From: a bacterium ADurb.Bin374
GTDB lineage: Bacteria > Riflebacteria > Ozemobacteria > Ozemobacterales > Ozemobacteraceae
Reading direction: 5' to 3'
NCBI GenBank assembly: GCA_002068715.1
Contig: MWAR01000189.1
Span: 1 to 14,244 of the forward strand
Length of the DNA stretch: 14,244 nt
Shown: positions 7,388 through 14,244 of the stretch, in pieces
How the letters are laid out: each line of letters begins with the position of its first letter
How positions within the stretch are numbered: position 1 is the first letter of the stretch
The notes under the pieces: model-generated
Seen by the model: only the letters and a program-made list of their open reading frames with translations
Databases searched by the model: none
Told to the model about the DNA's origin: nothing
Made by a program: the position numbers and the translations under genes

Positions 7388-7389
7388 CT

Positions 7390-8955
7390 TCAGGAATCGC
7401 CGTGTTTTTCCTCACCACGAAGGCGTTTGAAACTCTTTGAAAGCGCCGCGACGACATCGCTGACGCTCATGGCATCAGCCCCGAACTCGCCCCGGGCGAC
7501 GTCGGCGGCGTCCGAATGCAGATACACGCCGACGATCGCGGCATGAAGCGCTGAAAGCCCCTGGGCCATCAATCCGCCGATCAGCCCTGACAGCACGTCT
7601 CCGGCCCCTCCGCGGGCAAGTCCGGAGTTCGGCCTGCTGCAGATGAAGACCCGGCCATCCGGGGCCGCAACGACGGTCGTCGCCGATTTGAGGACGAGGA
7701 CGCACGACATCAGCCCTGCGAACTCGCGCGCGACACCGATCATGTCATCCTGGATGGCGGCGACCGTCCGTCCCGTCATACGCGCCATTTCACCGACGTG
7801 GGGCGTCAGCACCATGTCAGGCCCATGCTGTTTCAGCCGCGCGAGGTCGGCGGGCTCGGGCAACGCGTCCGCGTCGAGGACGATGCCGCCCGCCCACGCA
7901 TCGATCAGGGCCTTCATCGAAGCCTTCGCCGACTCGGAGCGTCCCCAGCCCGGGCCGGCAACCACAGCCGCATATCTCCCGACAAATCCGCGGACCTCTT
8001 CCGCCTCGAGGTCGAAGCCGCCGTCCCTGTCTCCGAAGGGCCGCACAATGAGTTCGGGCGGAACGGGGCATGTCACCTGGCGCGCGATACCGGCGGGCAA
8101 CCCGAGGGTGACCAGGCCGACTCCGGATCTCAAACCGCTCTGGGCCGCGAGAACGCCTGCTCCCTGGTAGGCGTCGGAGCCGCCGAGAACCAGAAGATGC
8201 CCGAACGCGTTCTTGTGGGCGGATTCCCGTCTGGCAGGCAGGAGAGCGGATGCGAGATCGTGGGTGATGAGAAGATGAGATGCGGAAACTGTTTCGAACG
8301 AGATCTGCGGCAATCCGATGTCGGCCACCCAGACCTCTCCGACGATGTCCCGGCCCGGATACATGAACATGCCGAGCTTCGGTGACCCGAGCGTGATCGT
8401 GCTGCCGGCGCGGATCACAGGGTCGGATACACGGCCGGTGGTCGCGTCGAGCCCTGACGGAACGTCGATCGCAACGCACCAGACATGGCTCTGATTGATG
8501 GTTCGCACGACTTCGCGCAGGTAGCCGTTGATGTTTCCGGTGAACCCGGTTCCGAAGATGGCGTCGATGACCACATCCGAGAAGTTGAGCGTGACACGCA
8601 GCCTGTCGAGATCCTCGGTGTCGGTCATGACCACAGGCTGGCCGCCGGAAGCCATGAAGATGGTGAGATTCTTCGTGGCATCCGGAGACAGTTCGTCCAT
8701 TCGCGAGGTCAGGAACACTTCGACGGACACGCCGGCATTCAGCAGATGTCGCGCCACGACGAGACCGTCGCCGCCGTTGTTCCCACGACCACAGACGATA
8801 GTGAATCGTTTTCCTCTGAGTCCCGAAAGGTTCTTTTCGAGGGTGAACAGGATCTTCAGCCCTGCGTTTTCCATGAGAACAAGGCTGGGAATGCCAATTT
8901 TCTCGATCGCATGGCGGTCGATCTCACGCATCTCATTCGCTGTCACAAGCCTCAT
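7390..8955 (-). CDS. nnr: Bifunctional NAD(P)H-hydrate repair enzyme (epimerase + ADP/ATP-dependent dehydratase)
   Basis: Repairs damaged, hydrated NAD(P)H. The N-terminal NnrE domain interconverts the R and S epimers; the C-terminal NnrD domain dehydrates S-NAD(P)HX back to NAD(P)H. The 521 residues carry both domains in the usual order. NnrE (about 1-215) shows LMENAG (28-32), CGRGNNGGDG (55-64), DAIFGTGF (131-138) and AIDVPSGLDA. NnrD (about 235-510) shows LLVLGGSDAYQGAG, AGPGWG (333-338), LDADAL (360-365), LTPHVGEMARM (383 on) and the ribokinase-like GGAGDVLSG (449-457). Key motifs look intact. The ATG at 8955 has GGGAGG 7 bases upstream; an adjacent in-frame GTG at 8958 would add one residue. 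A good extended -10 precedes it, so this is probably the first gene of its transcript. Confidence 0.97.
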   Translation of the reverse strand: MRLVTANEMREIDRHAIEKIGIPSLVLMENAGLKILFTLEKNLSGLRGKRFTIVCGRGNNGGDGLVVARHLLNAGVSVEVFLTSRMDELSPDATKNLTIFMASGGQPVVMTDTEDLDRLRVTLNFSDVVIDAIFGTGFTGNINGYLREVVRTINQSHVWCVAIDVPSGLDATTGRVSDPVIRAGSTITLGSPKLGMFMYPGRDIVGEVWVADIGLPQISFETVSASHLLITHDLASALLPARRESAHKNAFGHLLVLGGSDAYQGAGVLAAQSGLRSGVGLVTLGLPAGIARQVTCPVPPELIVRPFGDRDGGFDLEAEEVRGFVGRYAAVVAGPGWGRSESAKASMKALIDAWAGGIVLDADALPEPADLARLKQHGPDMVLTPHVGEMARMTGRTVAAIQDDMIGVAREFAGLMSCVLVLKSATTVVAAPDGRVFICSRPNSGLARGGAGDVLSGLIGGLMAQGLSALHAAIVGVYLHSDAADVARGEFGADAMSVSDVVAALSKSFKRLRGEEKHGDS

Positions 8956-8973
8956 CACGAACCCTCCCGATTC

Positions 8974-8985
8974 TCAGGTGCCTGA
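8974..8985. promoter_or_regulatory. Short palindrome at the predicted nnr transcription start
   Basis: TCAGG-TG-CCTGA is a perfect inverted repeat with 5-base arms and a 2-base spacer. It directly abuts the -10 box and covers the predicted start site. A protein bound here would block initiation, so it is a candidate operator. A 12-base palindrome can arise by chance, so support is weak. Confidence 0.22.
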
Positions 8986-8994
8986 AGTATACCA
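8986..8994 (-). promoter_or_regulatory. Extended -10 promoter for nnr
   Basis: The minus strand reads TGGTATACT: a TGN extension joined to TATACT, five of six matches to TATAAT. There is no good -35 box at 16-18 bases, which is normal for extended -10 promoters. The expected start is near 8979, giving a short leader of about 23 bases that carries the GGGAGG ribosome site. The start site is inferred. Confidence 0.55.
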
Positions 8995-9059
8995 TGCCCC
9001 CACGCCCACAGAACCGCCCATCGACGCCCGATCGATCGTCTCCACACCTAGTTTGAATA

Positions 9060-9146
9060 TTTCATGGCAGAGACGCGGAGACGCAGAGAATTTCTGAAAA
9101 AACCTTTTCCGAGAAATCTCTGTGCCTCTGGGGCTATGGGGTGAAA
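9060..9146. repeat. Imperfect palindromic intergenic element, copy 2
   Basis: Outer ends TTTCA (9060-9064) and TGAAA (9142-9146) are complementary. The core arms CGCAGAGAATTTCT (9082-9095) and AGAAATCTCTGTG (9112-9124) pair almost fully, with one bulge and one mismatch, around a 16-base loop. Between ends and core the left arm is a run of short CAGAGACG-like units. The core matches the inner stem of the element at 1587-1680, but flanks and loop differ, so these are diverged members of one family rather than a recent duplication. It sits between the secreted-protein gene and the nnr promoter. A smaller stem, TCCGA/TCGGA, lies near 9153-9166. Confidence 0.6.
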
Positions 9147-9182
9147 GTATTTTCCGACGTTTCGGAGGGAAAGGCGAAAACG

Positions 9183-9917
9183 TCAGAAGATGGCGCCGAG
9201 GCCGAAAATGATGGGTTTCCAGTCGTAGAAATCGGTGTAGGAACTCTTGGTCTGGGCACCCAGGTCGGCCCAGAAGCCGCGGTGCGACTTGTACCGCCAG
9301 CCGATCGAAAAAACGTCGCCGTTGTAGTCGGCGAGAAAACGACCGCGATACCCACGTTCCCCCGGCTTCGTCGGCGGATACTCAGCTCCGGCGAGAAGAC
9401 ACAGGGCTTTCGGTTCGCGACGGCCGCGGTCATACGAGCCGTAATTGGCAATGCCCGAGCCGGGGTTGCCCCCGAAGTTCCAGCCGACACCGAAGCCGCC
9501 GAAGGTCAGAAACATCGTGTGGTAATTGTTCGAATTCGTGTCGAGCACCATGCCCACGGCCGTCTCGGCAAATTCGCCGGTTCCGAAGGCCGGAAGCCGG
9601 AATTTCAGGTTGATCGTCGCATCCGGATCGATGTCATCGACGCCCCGGCGCGAATCCATCGCCTTCTGAACGCCGAGTTCGAAGTCGCGCAACGGGGAAA
9701 AGCCGAACGCCAGGTTCGTCAGCGAACGCTCCGTCTTCGTGCCGGGAACCTGGTACAGACGCGTGTGCGCGGCGAGTTCGACTCCGCCCTGTCTGATCGT
9801 CGTCCCTGACGGCGCCTGGATGTATCCCGAGGGGCCCTGGAGCGTCAGATCGGCCGAAGCGGTCGAGACAACGCCCAGAAGCGCAAGCAGAAGGGAAGCA
9901 ATCGAACGGTTGCGCAT
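9183..9917 (-). CDS. Secreted, probably outer-membrane beta-barrel protein of unknown function
   Basis: 244 residues starting with a clear signal peptide: basic MRNR, hydrophobic SIASLLLALLGVV, then STASA with likely cleavage after residue 22. The mature part is rich in Gly, Phe, Tyr and Trp with alternating hydrophobic stretches (FLTFGGFGVGWNFGG, FSIGWRYKSHRGFWADLG) and ends in GLGAIF. A C-terminal Phe and such strands are typical of outer-membrane barrels. The start of the mature protein (LQGPSGYIQAPSGTTIRQGG) recalls the YjbH-like exopolysaccharide-associated family, but the match is weak and I do not rely on it. The ATG at 9917 shares one base with the upstream stop (TGATG); the nearest GGAGG is 15 bases away, so translation probably depends on coupling. 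Up to 51 upstream in-frame codons are shadow of the neighbouring gene. Confidence 0.72.
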   Translation of the reverse strand: MRNRSIASLLLALLGVVSTASADLTLQGPSGYIQAPSGTTIRQGGVELAAHTRLYQVPGTKTERSLTNLAFGFSPLRDFELGVQKAMDSRRGVDDIDPDATINLKFRLPAFGTGEFAETAVGMVLDTNSNNYHTMFLTFGGFGVGWNFGGNPGSGIANYGSYDRGRREPKALCLLAGAEYPPTKPGERGYRGRFLADYNGDVFSIGWRYKSHRGFWADLGAQTKSSYTDFYDWKPIIFGLGAIF

Positions 9918-10267
9918 CACAGAGACTGATCGCCTCCATCGGCGGGGTTTTCCGCGAGAAACCGCTTGTGGCATTCCCAGAAGTTCTGGCAGTAGGTGCA
10001 GCAGTTCCGGCGGTCCATGCACCGCTCGCCCCGATACCAGTTGATCTTGCAGGTCGGGAAATACTTGCACCGCCAGCAGCAGTGCCAGTTGATTTTGAGG
10101 AAGTTGCGCCGTTTGATCTCCTCGATGATCAGCGCCATCGAGATGACATTGCGTTCGAGGCCGGGATTCTGCATCAACTGGTTGAATTCGGCTATTTCCT
10201 CATCGCTTCCGTACAGGTTCACGATGAAGATCTCTTCGGCAAAAACGGGCAGATATTCGTCACTCAT
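9917..10267 (-). CDS. Small cysteine-rich protein with two CCxxCxxFxxC motifs, unknown function
   Basis: 116 residues that I do not recognise. Residues 1-55 look like an acidic, mixed-helix region (NLYGSDEEIAEFNQLMQNP, then SMALIIEEIKRR). Residues 62-103 hold nine cysteines and two histidines. CCWRCKYFPTC (63-73) and CCTYCQNFWEC (89-99) share the pattern CCxxCxxFxxC, with C83 between them and His at 62 and 100. The spacing suggests two metal or Fe-S sites, or structural zinc; disulfides are less likely because there is no signal peptide. The ATG at 10267 is the only sensible start, though its ribosome site is poor. Its stop overlaps the start of the secreted-protein gene, so the two are made together. 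The 92 bases before it hold no clear promoter. Confidence 0.75.
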   Translation of the reverse strand: MSDEYLPVFAEEIFIVNLYGSDEEIAEFNQLMQNPGLERNVISMALIIEEIKRRNFLKINWHCCWRCKYFPTCKINWYRGERCMDRRNCCTYCQNFWECHKRFLAENPADGGDQSL

Positions 10268-10359
10268 ACGTTTTCACGATGCATTCGCCATTCAGTCAGA
10301 GATACCCCAAACACTTCTATCGACCGCAAGGCACGTATTCTTGAGGAGAAAAAGCCGAT

Positions 10360-12774
10360 TCAGCGCGGCAAACCGACCGTACGGACGCCGTCCATCGTCA
10401 CGACGAGGGCCGCCGCACGCGAAACGACGGGCTGCATACTGAGAATGCCGGCCGGGAACGGGCCACCCACGACAACAGGGGTTCCTCCCGATGATGGGAG
10501 CTGATAGATCATGTTTTCACCACTTATCCAGAGGGTCTGATCCCAGGATAGCGTTCGCACCCGCCCGGCGATGGAAGCGATTTTCGAGGCGGCGCGGTCG
10601 GCATAGGCAAAGATGGAACCGTTCGACAGCCCGATATACAAGCGTCCTTCGCCTGTCACGGATGCGGTCGCCCTGAGATCCGGCCGTGTTTCTCCAGGGT
10701 AAAACGTGACGGCCCATCGCCCGGATTGATCCTGTTCGAGGACGCCGCGATCCGTCACGACGAGAGGCCGGTCTCCAAGCGTCTGAACGAACCGTGCCTC
10801 CCTGAAAAAGTCTTCGGGAATGCGGCCAGCCGGCTCCGTCTTTCCGCTGGCATCGACGCGCACGAGCCATCCGCCCTTCTTCAGCAACAGCAGACCGCTC
10901 CCGCTTCCGGCCGCGGAAACGAGTTCGGCGGCCTGGTCCGGGGTGAGGAGGGGAGTGGGCCGGCCGCCTTCGAGCGAGATGATTCCGAGAACCCAGGAAT
11001 AGAGATAGGATTTCCCGTTCAGCCGCCAGAGAGCCACGATCTGATCGTCTCCCAGCGTGCCGTTTGCCCGATTGAAGCTTTCCCACCGGCCATTTTCGAA
11101 GAACCACAGGCCGTCGTTCGTCGTGCCGACCCACACCCGCACTCCATCCCACAGGAGGCAGGAAGCGGAAGGGCCGCGCAGCGAGGCGGGAAGCGGGATC
11201 GTTCCGAAAACCGGGTCTGAAGCGGCCTGAACTGCCACCGGAGGCTGCGAAACGGTTTGTGGTTGCGACGGCGTGGGAGCACTCGGTTGCGGGGTCGGCT
11301 GCAGGACGACAGGCACCACTGTGGAAGCCGTCGGGATATCCGGAGCATACGTTCCCACCGATGGAATCACCGGCTGAACGGGAGCGGCCACGATGGGTGT
11401 CGCGTTCGCCGGCGGCTCTGCGGAAGCGGCTACGGACGGCAATCCTTGAAATGCGTGAAGCAGGATGCGCTTCGGACCGACCGTCGCGATGAACTCGCCG
11501 TTGATCGCGAGCGCGCGCTGGCCGACATCGCCGCTCAGTTTTTCGAATCTGCCGTCTCGGTATCTGAACAGACCCTCATCGGAGCAGACCAGCAGGGCAT
11601 CTCCGACCATCGCCATGTCTCGGATGACCTTCGGCTCGCCTGGCGAGAGTGTCGTCCAGACCCAGTCCCTGCCGTTCTTGAAGCCGGCCGCGAGGCCGTT
11701 GTCGGTCCCCACGTAGATCGCCGAGCGATCGACGGCGAGAGCGGTGACGGCTCGTCCGTCCAGGAGCTGAAGCCGGACAGGTTCGAAGTTCGTGCCATCG
11801 CCTTTGAGGAGTCCGCGCTCATGAGCGACCCAGAGTTCCCCGTCGAGCCATCCGAATCCGACCGGGGTCAGGCCCTGGGTTCCGAGAAGCACGACGGCGA
11901 GGCCGTTACGGCCTTTCAGCAGGCCGTGGCCGACTGTTCCGACGAGATGGCCCCCGTCGCTTGTCGGAGCAACCCGATTCAGCAGGTCGACGGGAATAGT
12001 GGTTCTTTCGTAAAGCGGTGTCATGCCACCGGTCGTATCGAGAGCGAACGCGCCGCCGTATCCGGCGACGATCAGACGCCCGCCGTCGACCAGAAGATGC
12101 CGCGCGTAATAGCCGGTCGGCAGGCCGCTCACGGCCGTTGCGAGGCCGGTTGCGGGGTCGATCTGCGCAACACCGCCGTCGCCGCCGACGAACAGGCTGC
12201 CGTTCCACCAGGCCGCGGTCGTCACATTTGCAAAACCGGCAAGCCGATGCTCGACGGTCCGGCTGATGCTTCCGCCCGAGCCAACCAGAACACCGGCCTG
12301 CGACGTCTGAAGAACGAGGTCCGTGCGCGGCTGAAGCAGCAGGATACCCGCGATGAAGACGATGACGATCGCCCCGAACAGGATTTCCGGGGTGAGAGCC
12401 CAGCTGCGGCGGCGCAGGATCTCGTCTCTCGCCTTCAGCTCGGCAATCTCGCCAGAGATCGCCATCAGCCGCTCGCGCCCTGGGCTCTGCGCGTCGGGAG
12501 TTTCTTTCTGCAACCCGGCTTCGGTGAAAAGAGCGGCCCGCCGGCGCTCCAGGGACTTGATCCTGACGGTGAGTCCGCCGATCTCCCACCATCGGTGGAG
12601 TTCGGCAACGGCCCACACCAGGCCGTCGGCAAGATGGCCGAACAGGCGGCCCGGGAAGGAGGCGCGGGAAATCGAACCGATCTCGAACAGCGGTTCCCCG
12701 CAATGCCGGCAGTATTCCGCAATCGGAAAATTCGCCTGCTGACAACGGGAGCAAACCTTCGGGCTCTGTTCCAT
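10360..12774 (-). CDS. Zinc-ribbon, single-pass membrane protein with two beta-propeller-like regions
   Basis: 804 residues in a mosaic layout. A zinc ribbon (C8xxC11, C22xxC25) is followed by a charged, coiled-coil-like stretch (about 70-123) and one membrane helix (131-148, ILFGAIVIVFIAGILLL). The rest should be outside the cytoplasmic membrane. Residues about 170-440 repeat blade-like units (LFVGGDGGVAQID, LWVAHERGLLKG, IYVGTDNGLAAG, LLVCSDEGLFRYRDGRF). A Pro/Gln/Ser/Thr linker spans about 450-520. Units of the same kind (VWVGTTNDGLWFFENGRW, LVVTDRGVLEQDQSGRW, LYIGLSNGSIFAYAD) run to the end. Such propellers resemble the sensing parts of two-component regulators, but there is no kinase or effector domain. 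The ATG at 12774 (GGAGG 4 bases upstream) is preferred over the adjacent GTG at 12777. It starts 18 bases after the ligase stop. Function unknown. Confidence 0.85.
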   Translation of the reverse strand: MEQSPKVCSRCQQANFPIAEYCRHCGEPLFEIGSISRASFPGRLFGHLADGLVWAVAELHRWWEIGGLTVRIKSLERRRAALFTEAGLQKETPDAQSPGRERLMAISGEIAELKARDEILRRRSWALTPEILFGAIVIVFIAGILLLQPRTDLVLQTSQAGVLVGSGGSISRTVEHRLAGFANVTTAAWWNGSLFVGGDGGVAQIDPATGLATAVSGLPTGYYARHLLVDGGRLIVAGYGGAFALDTTGGMTPLYERTTIPVDLLNRVAPTSDGGHLVGTVGHGLLKGRNGLAVVLLGTQGLTPVGFGWLDGELWVAHERGLLKGDGTNFEPVRLQLLDGRAVTALAVDRSAIYVGTDNGLAAGFKNGRDWVWTTLSPGEPKVIRDMAMVGDALLVCSDEGLFRYRDGRFEKLSGDVGQRALAINGEFIATVGPKRILLHAFQGLPSVAASAEPPANATPIVAAPVQPVIPSVGTYAPDIPTASTVVPVVLQPTPQPSAPTPSQPQTVSQPPVAVQAASDPVFGTIPLPASLRGPSASCLLWDGVRVWVGTTNDGLWFFENGRWESFNRANGTLGDDQIVALWRLNGKSYLYSWVLGIISLEGGRPTPLLTPDQAAELVSAAGSGSGLLLLKKGGWLVRVDASGKTEPAGRIPEDFFREARFVQTLGDRPLVVTDRGVLEQDQSGRWAVTFYPGETRPDLRATASVTGEGRLYIGLSNGSIFAYADRAASKIASIAGRVRTLSWDQTLWISGENMIYQLPSSGGTPVVVGGPFPAGILSMQPVVSRAAALVVTMDGVRTVGLPR

Positions 12775-12792
12775 CACGCCTCCTGCAGCCTT

Positions 12793-14244
12793 TTAGAGAT
12801 ACTCCGGAATGACCTGGGTCGAGGTCGAGCGCCTGTCTTCGATCTTCAGAATCGGCTTGCTCTGCCTGATCTCACGATACTTCGTGATCGTTCCGAACGG
12901 CACCAGTTCGACCTCCGTCCGCTGTCCGAACACGTCGGAAAGAGCTCGGGCCATGGTCTCGCGGGAATCGTGCGCGCCGTATTCCTCGGCCGTCACCCGG
13001 ATGCGGTCGTCTTCGATGACGACGCGATAATCACCGAACAGGCCGTGCGAGAAGATCGCCTCCTCGAAGTGGCGCACGCCCATGCGCCGGCCGTTCAGAA
13101 CGACGGTAAGTTCCCATCTGCCATGCGGTTCGATGCTGGCGGTGAAACCATAGGGGCAGGCACTGTCCGCGATGGTCACGAAGTCGTCGAGCAGGTATCG
13201 CACGAGCGGAGAACTCTTCTTGAGGAGATTCGTATAGGCGAAACGCCCCTCTCCGCGGGTGCCGACGCGATTCAGGCGTTCGTCGAACACCTCCGGATGG
13301 TAGATGGGCAGAACATGCTTCTCGCCGCACGGACACGGCAGAGAAAAAAAGCCTTCGACACACGCATAGACATCGATATGTTTGAATCCGAATTCCTTCG
13401 AAATGGCCCTGCTGCGGGAAGCGGCGCACAGTTCCGCCGTCGAGAGCGTCAGTTTCAGGTGCTCGAGCAGCCCGGGATACTGATCGGGCGTGTCTTCCTT
13501 CACGATGCGCAGCCAGGAGAGGATGTCGATCGGGGTTCCGGTGAGCACCGCCGGCCGCAGGCGTCGGAGGGCTCTCGCCATGCGCTCGGGAGTGGCGATC
13601 GTCGAACGCGTCCCGACGTTGGCGACGACGCCGCCGAGGCTTCCGAGCAGATCGCCGAAGGTCATCCCGGCGACCGTGAATCCGAATGTGAGGCCGTTCA
13701 CGACGGCCCGGTTCTCGGCCATGATGCCGTCCAGGAGGCCGATATATGGCGTAATCCGCGCGAGCGCCCGGCCGCCGTGAAATTCCCGCGTCGTGAAGAA
13801 GGAGGGGGTCGGATACCCCGTCGAGCCCGTGGTTTCGCCGTACAGGGCCACCTGATCGCGCATCGCGTCGGCCAGAACATCGTATGGGTCGGCGCTCCCG
13901 AGTTCCTTCTTCAGCGTGAGCGGAAGGCTCTCGAACTCGGCGGGAGGCCGTCCGTAGAGGCGCCGGTAGAACGCCGTCTGTTCGAAGGCATACCGGGCCA
14001 TGCCGAGCGGGGTTTTTGCCGCAAGCTGCATCGCGACGAGAAAGAGGTCGCGGCGCAGGCGATTCCATACTCCACCATATACTTCTGTCATGGTCCCGCT
14101 CATTCCGACCTTTTCCTCCTTCTTCGATCCGGCAGACCCGAACCGGAACCGCCGGGCCCCGGTCCGACAGACCGGTATGCATTTCCCGCAGCTCATGCAC
14201 GAGGTCCGGTCGGCGAAGCCGTCGAACTCCCGCGAAACACCCAT
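12793..14244 (-). CDS. PaaK-like adenylate-forming ligase with an N-terminal [4Fe-4S] motif (5' end uncertain)
   Basis: The main domain resembles phenylacetate-CoA ligase-type enzymes, which activate a carboxylic acid with ATP and usually pass it to CoA. Counting from the ATG at the window edge (483 residues), the ATP loop is YGETTGSTGYPTP (135-147). Further family-like blocks are STAELCAASR (268-277), DVYACVEGFFSLPCPCGEKH (291-310) and VRYLLDDFVTI (348-358), with a basic C-terminus (FGTITKYREIRQSK). The substrate cannot be read. Residues 16-26 form CxxCxxCxxxC (CMSCGKCIPVC), a textbook [4Fe-4S] ligand set, in the same frame and with no intervening stop. The frame is open to the window edge, so the gene may begin outside. 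Internal ATGs at 14103 and 14091 follow GGAGG and AAAAGG sequences and would give a ligase-only protein of 436 or 432 residues. Followed 18 bases later by the propeller gene. Confidence 0.8.
   Translation of the reverse strand: MGVSREFDGFADRTSCMSCGKCIPVCRTGARRFRFGSAGSKKEEKVGMSGTMTEVYGGVWNRLRRDLFLVAMQLAAKTPLGMARYAFEQTAFYRRLYGRPPAEFESLPLTLKKELGSADPYDVLADAMRDQVALYGETTGSTGYPTPSFFTTREFHGGRALARITPYIGLLDGIMAENRAVVNGLTFGFTVAGMTFGDLLGSLGGVVANVGTRSTIATPERMARALRRLRPAVLTGTPIDILSWLRIVKEDTPDQYPGLLEHLKLTLSTAELCAASRSRAISKEFGFKHIDVYACVEGFFSLPCPCGEKHVLPIYHPEVFDERLNRVGTRGEGRFAYTNLLKKSSPLVRYLLDDFVTIADSACPYGFTASIEPHGRWELTVVLNGRRMGVRHFEEAIFSHGLFGDYRVVIEDDRIRVTAEEYGAHDSRETMARALSDVFGQRTEVELVPFGTITKYREIRQSKPILKIEDRRSTSTQVIPEYL

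Noticed and set aside
6010..7440. 476-codon plus-strand frame spanning rlmH, the metallo-hydrolase and the following gap
   Set aside because: It lies opposite two well-supported genes and has no domain; a shadow of GC-rich codon use.
9140..9182. Intrinsic terminator after the secreted-protein gene (TCCGA/TCGGA stem)
   Set aside because: The stem is only 5 bp and is not followed by a T-run on the minus strand.
10268..10359. Promoter or riboswitch in the gap before the Cys-rich gene
   Set aside because: No -10/-35 pair with acceptable spacing and no strong stem; the TATCTC and TTGCGG elements are 19 bases apart and poor matches.
13031..14200. 389-codon minus-strand frame overlapping the ligase gene
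   Set aside because: Out-of-frame Arg-rich translation; the ligase frame carries the recognisable ATP loop and family motifs.
1..14244. Mobile element, CRISPR array, tRNA or prophage signals
   Set aside because: No direct-repeat arrays, transposase or integrase motifs, or cloverleaf sequences were seen; gene content and composition look uniform.

Overview
The window is a 14.2 kb piece of a GC-rich bacterial chromosome. Every gene I can support lies on the minus strand, so transcription runs from high to low coordinates. I see no rRNA, tRNA, CRISPR array, integrase or transposase. A Gram-negative-type envelope is suggested by a secreted protein with beta-strand-like sequence ending in Phe, and by a polyprenyl-phosphate sugar transferase. 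The gene mix does not fix a phylum. My guess is an environmental, possibly candidate-phylum, bacterium, held weakly.

Right-hand block (14244 to 9183), read in gene order. First comes a PaaK-like adenylate-forming ligase whose frame runs to the window edge and carries a [4Fe-4S] motif ahead of the ligase domain. Next is a large membrane protein with a cytoplasmic zinc ribbon, one membrane segment and two extracytoplasmic beta-propeller-like regions. Then a 116-residue protein carries two copies of the motif CCxxCxxFxxC. Its stop codon shares a base with the start of a secreted, probably outer-membrane, protein. The first pair and the second pair are each tightly spaced, with a 92-base gap between them. 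Three of the four have no function I can name, so this is the least understood part of the window.

Middle and left block (8955 to 1763). It starts with the bifunctional NAD(P)HX repair enzyme Nnr, preceded by a good extended -10 promoter. After about 200 bases follow a WalJ/YycJ-type metallo-hydrolase, RlmH, CheR, CheB, a ferritin-like di-iron protein, a polyprenyl glycosylphosphotransferase that starts surface-polysaccharide synthesis, and a small DUF1858 CxxC protein. From the hydrolase through the transferase, neighbours are 1 to 21 bases apart or overlap (ATGA overlaps at rlmH-cheR and ferritin-transferase, 11 bases at cheR-cheB). They therefore look like one translationally coupled unit. 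It joins the receptor methylation/demethylation pair of a chemosensory pathway to the first step of exopolysaccharide synthesis, with no CheA, CheW or receptor in the window.

Left edge: dxs, the first enzyme of the MEP isoprenoid pathway, has its own sigma70-type promoter and a hairpin at the predicted mRNA 5' end. It runs off the window after 485 codons.

The two largest gene-free gaps (1457-1762 and 8956-9182) each hold one copy of a related imperfect palindrome of roughly 90 bases, built on CACAGAGA/TCTCTGTG. These look like members of a dispersed intergenic repeat family.
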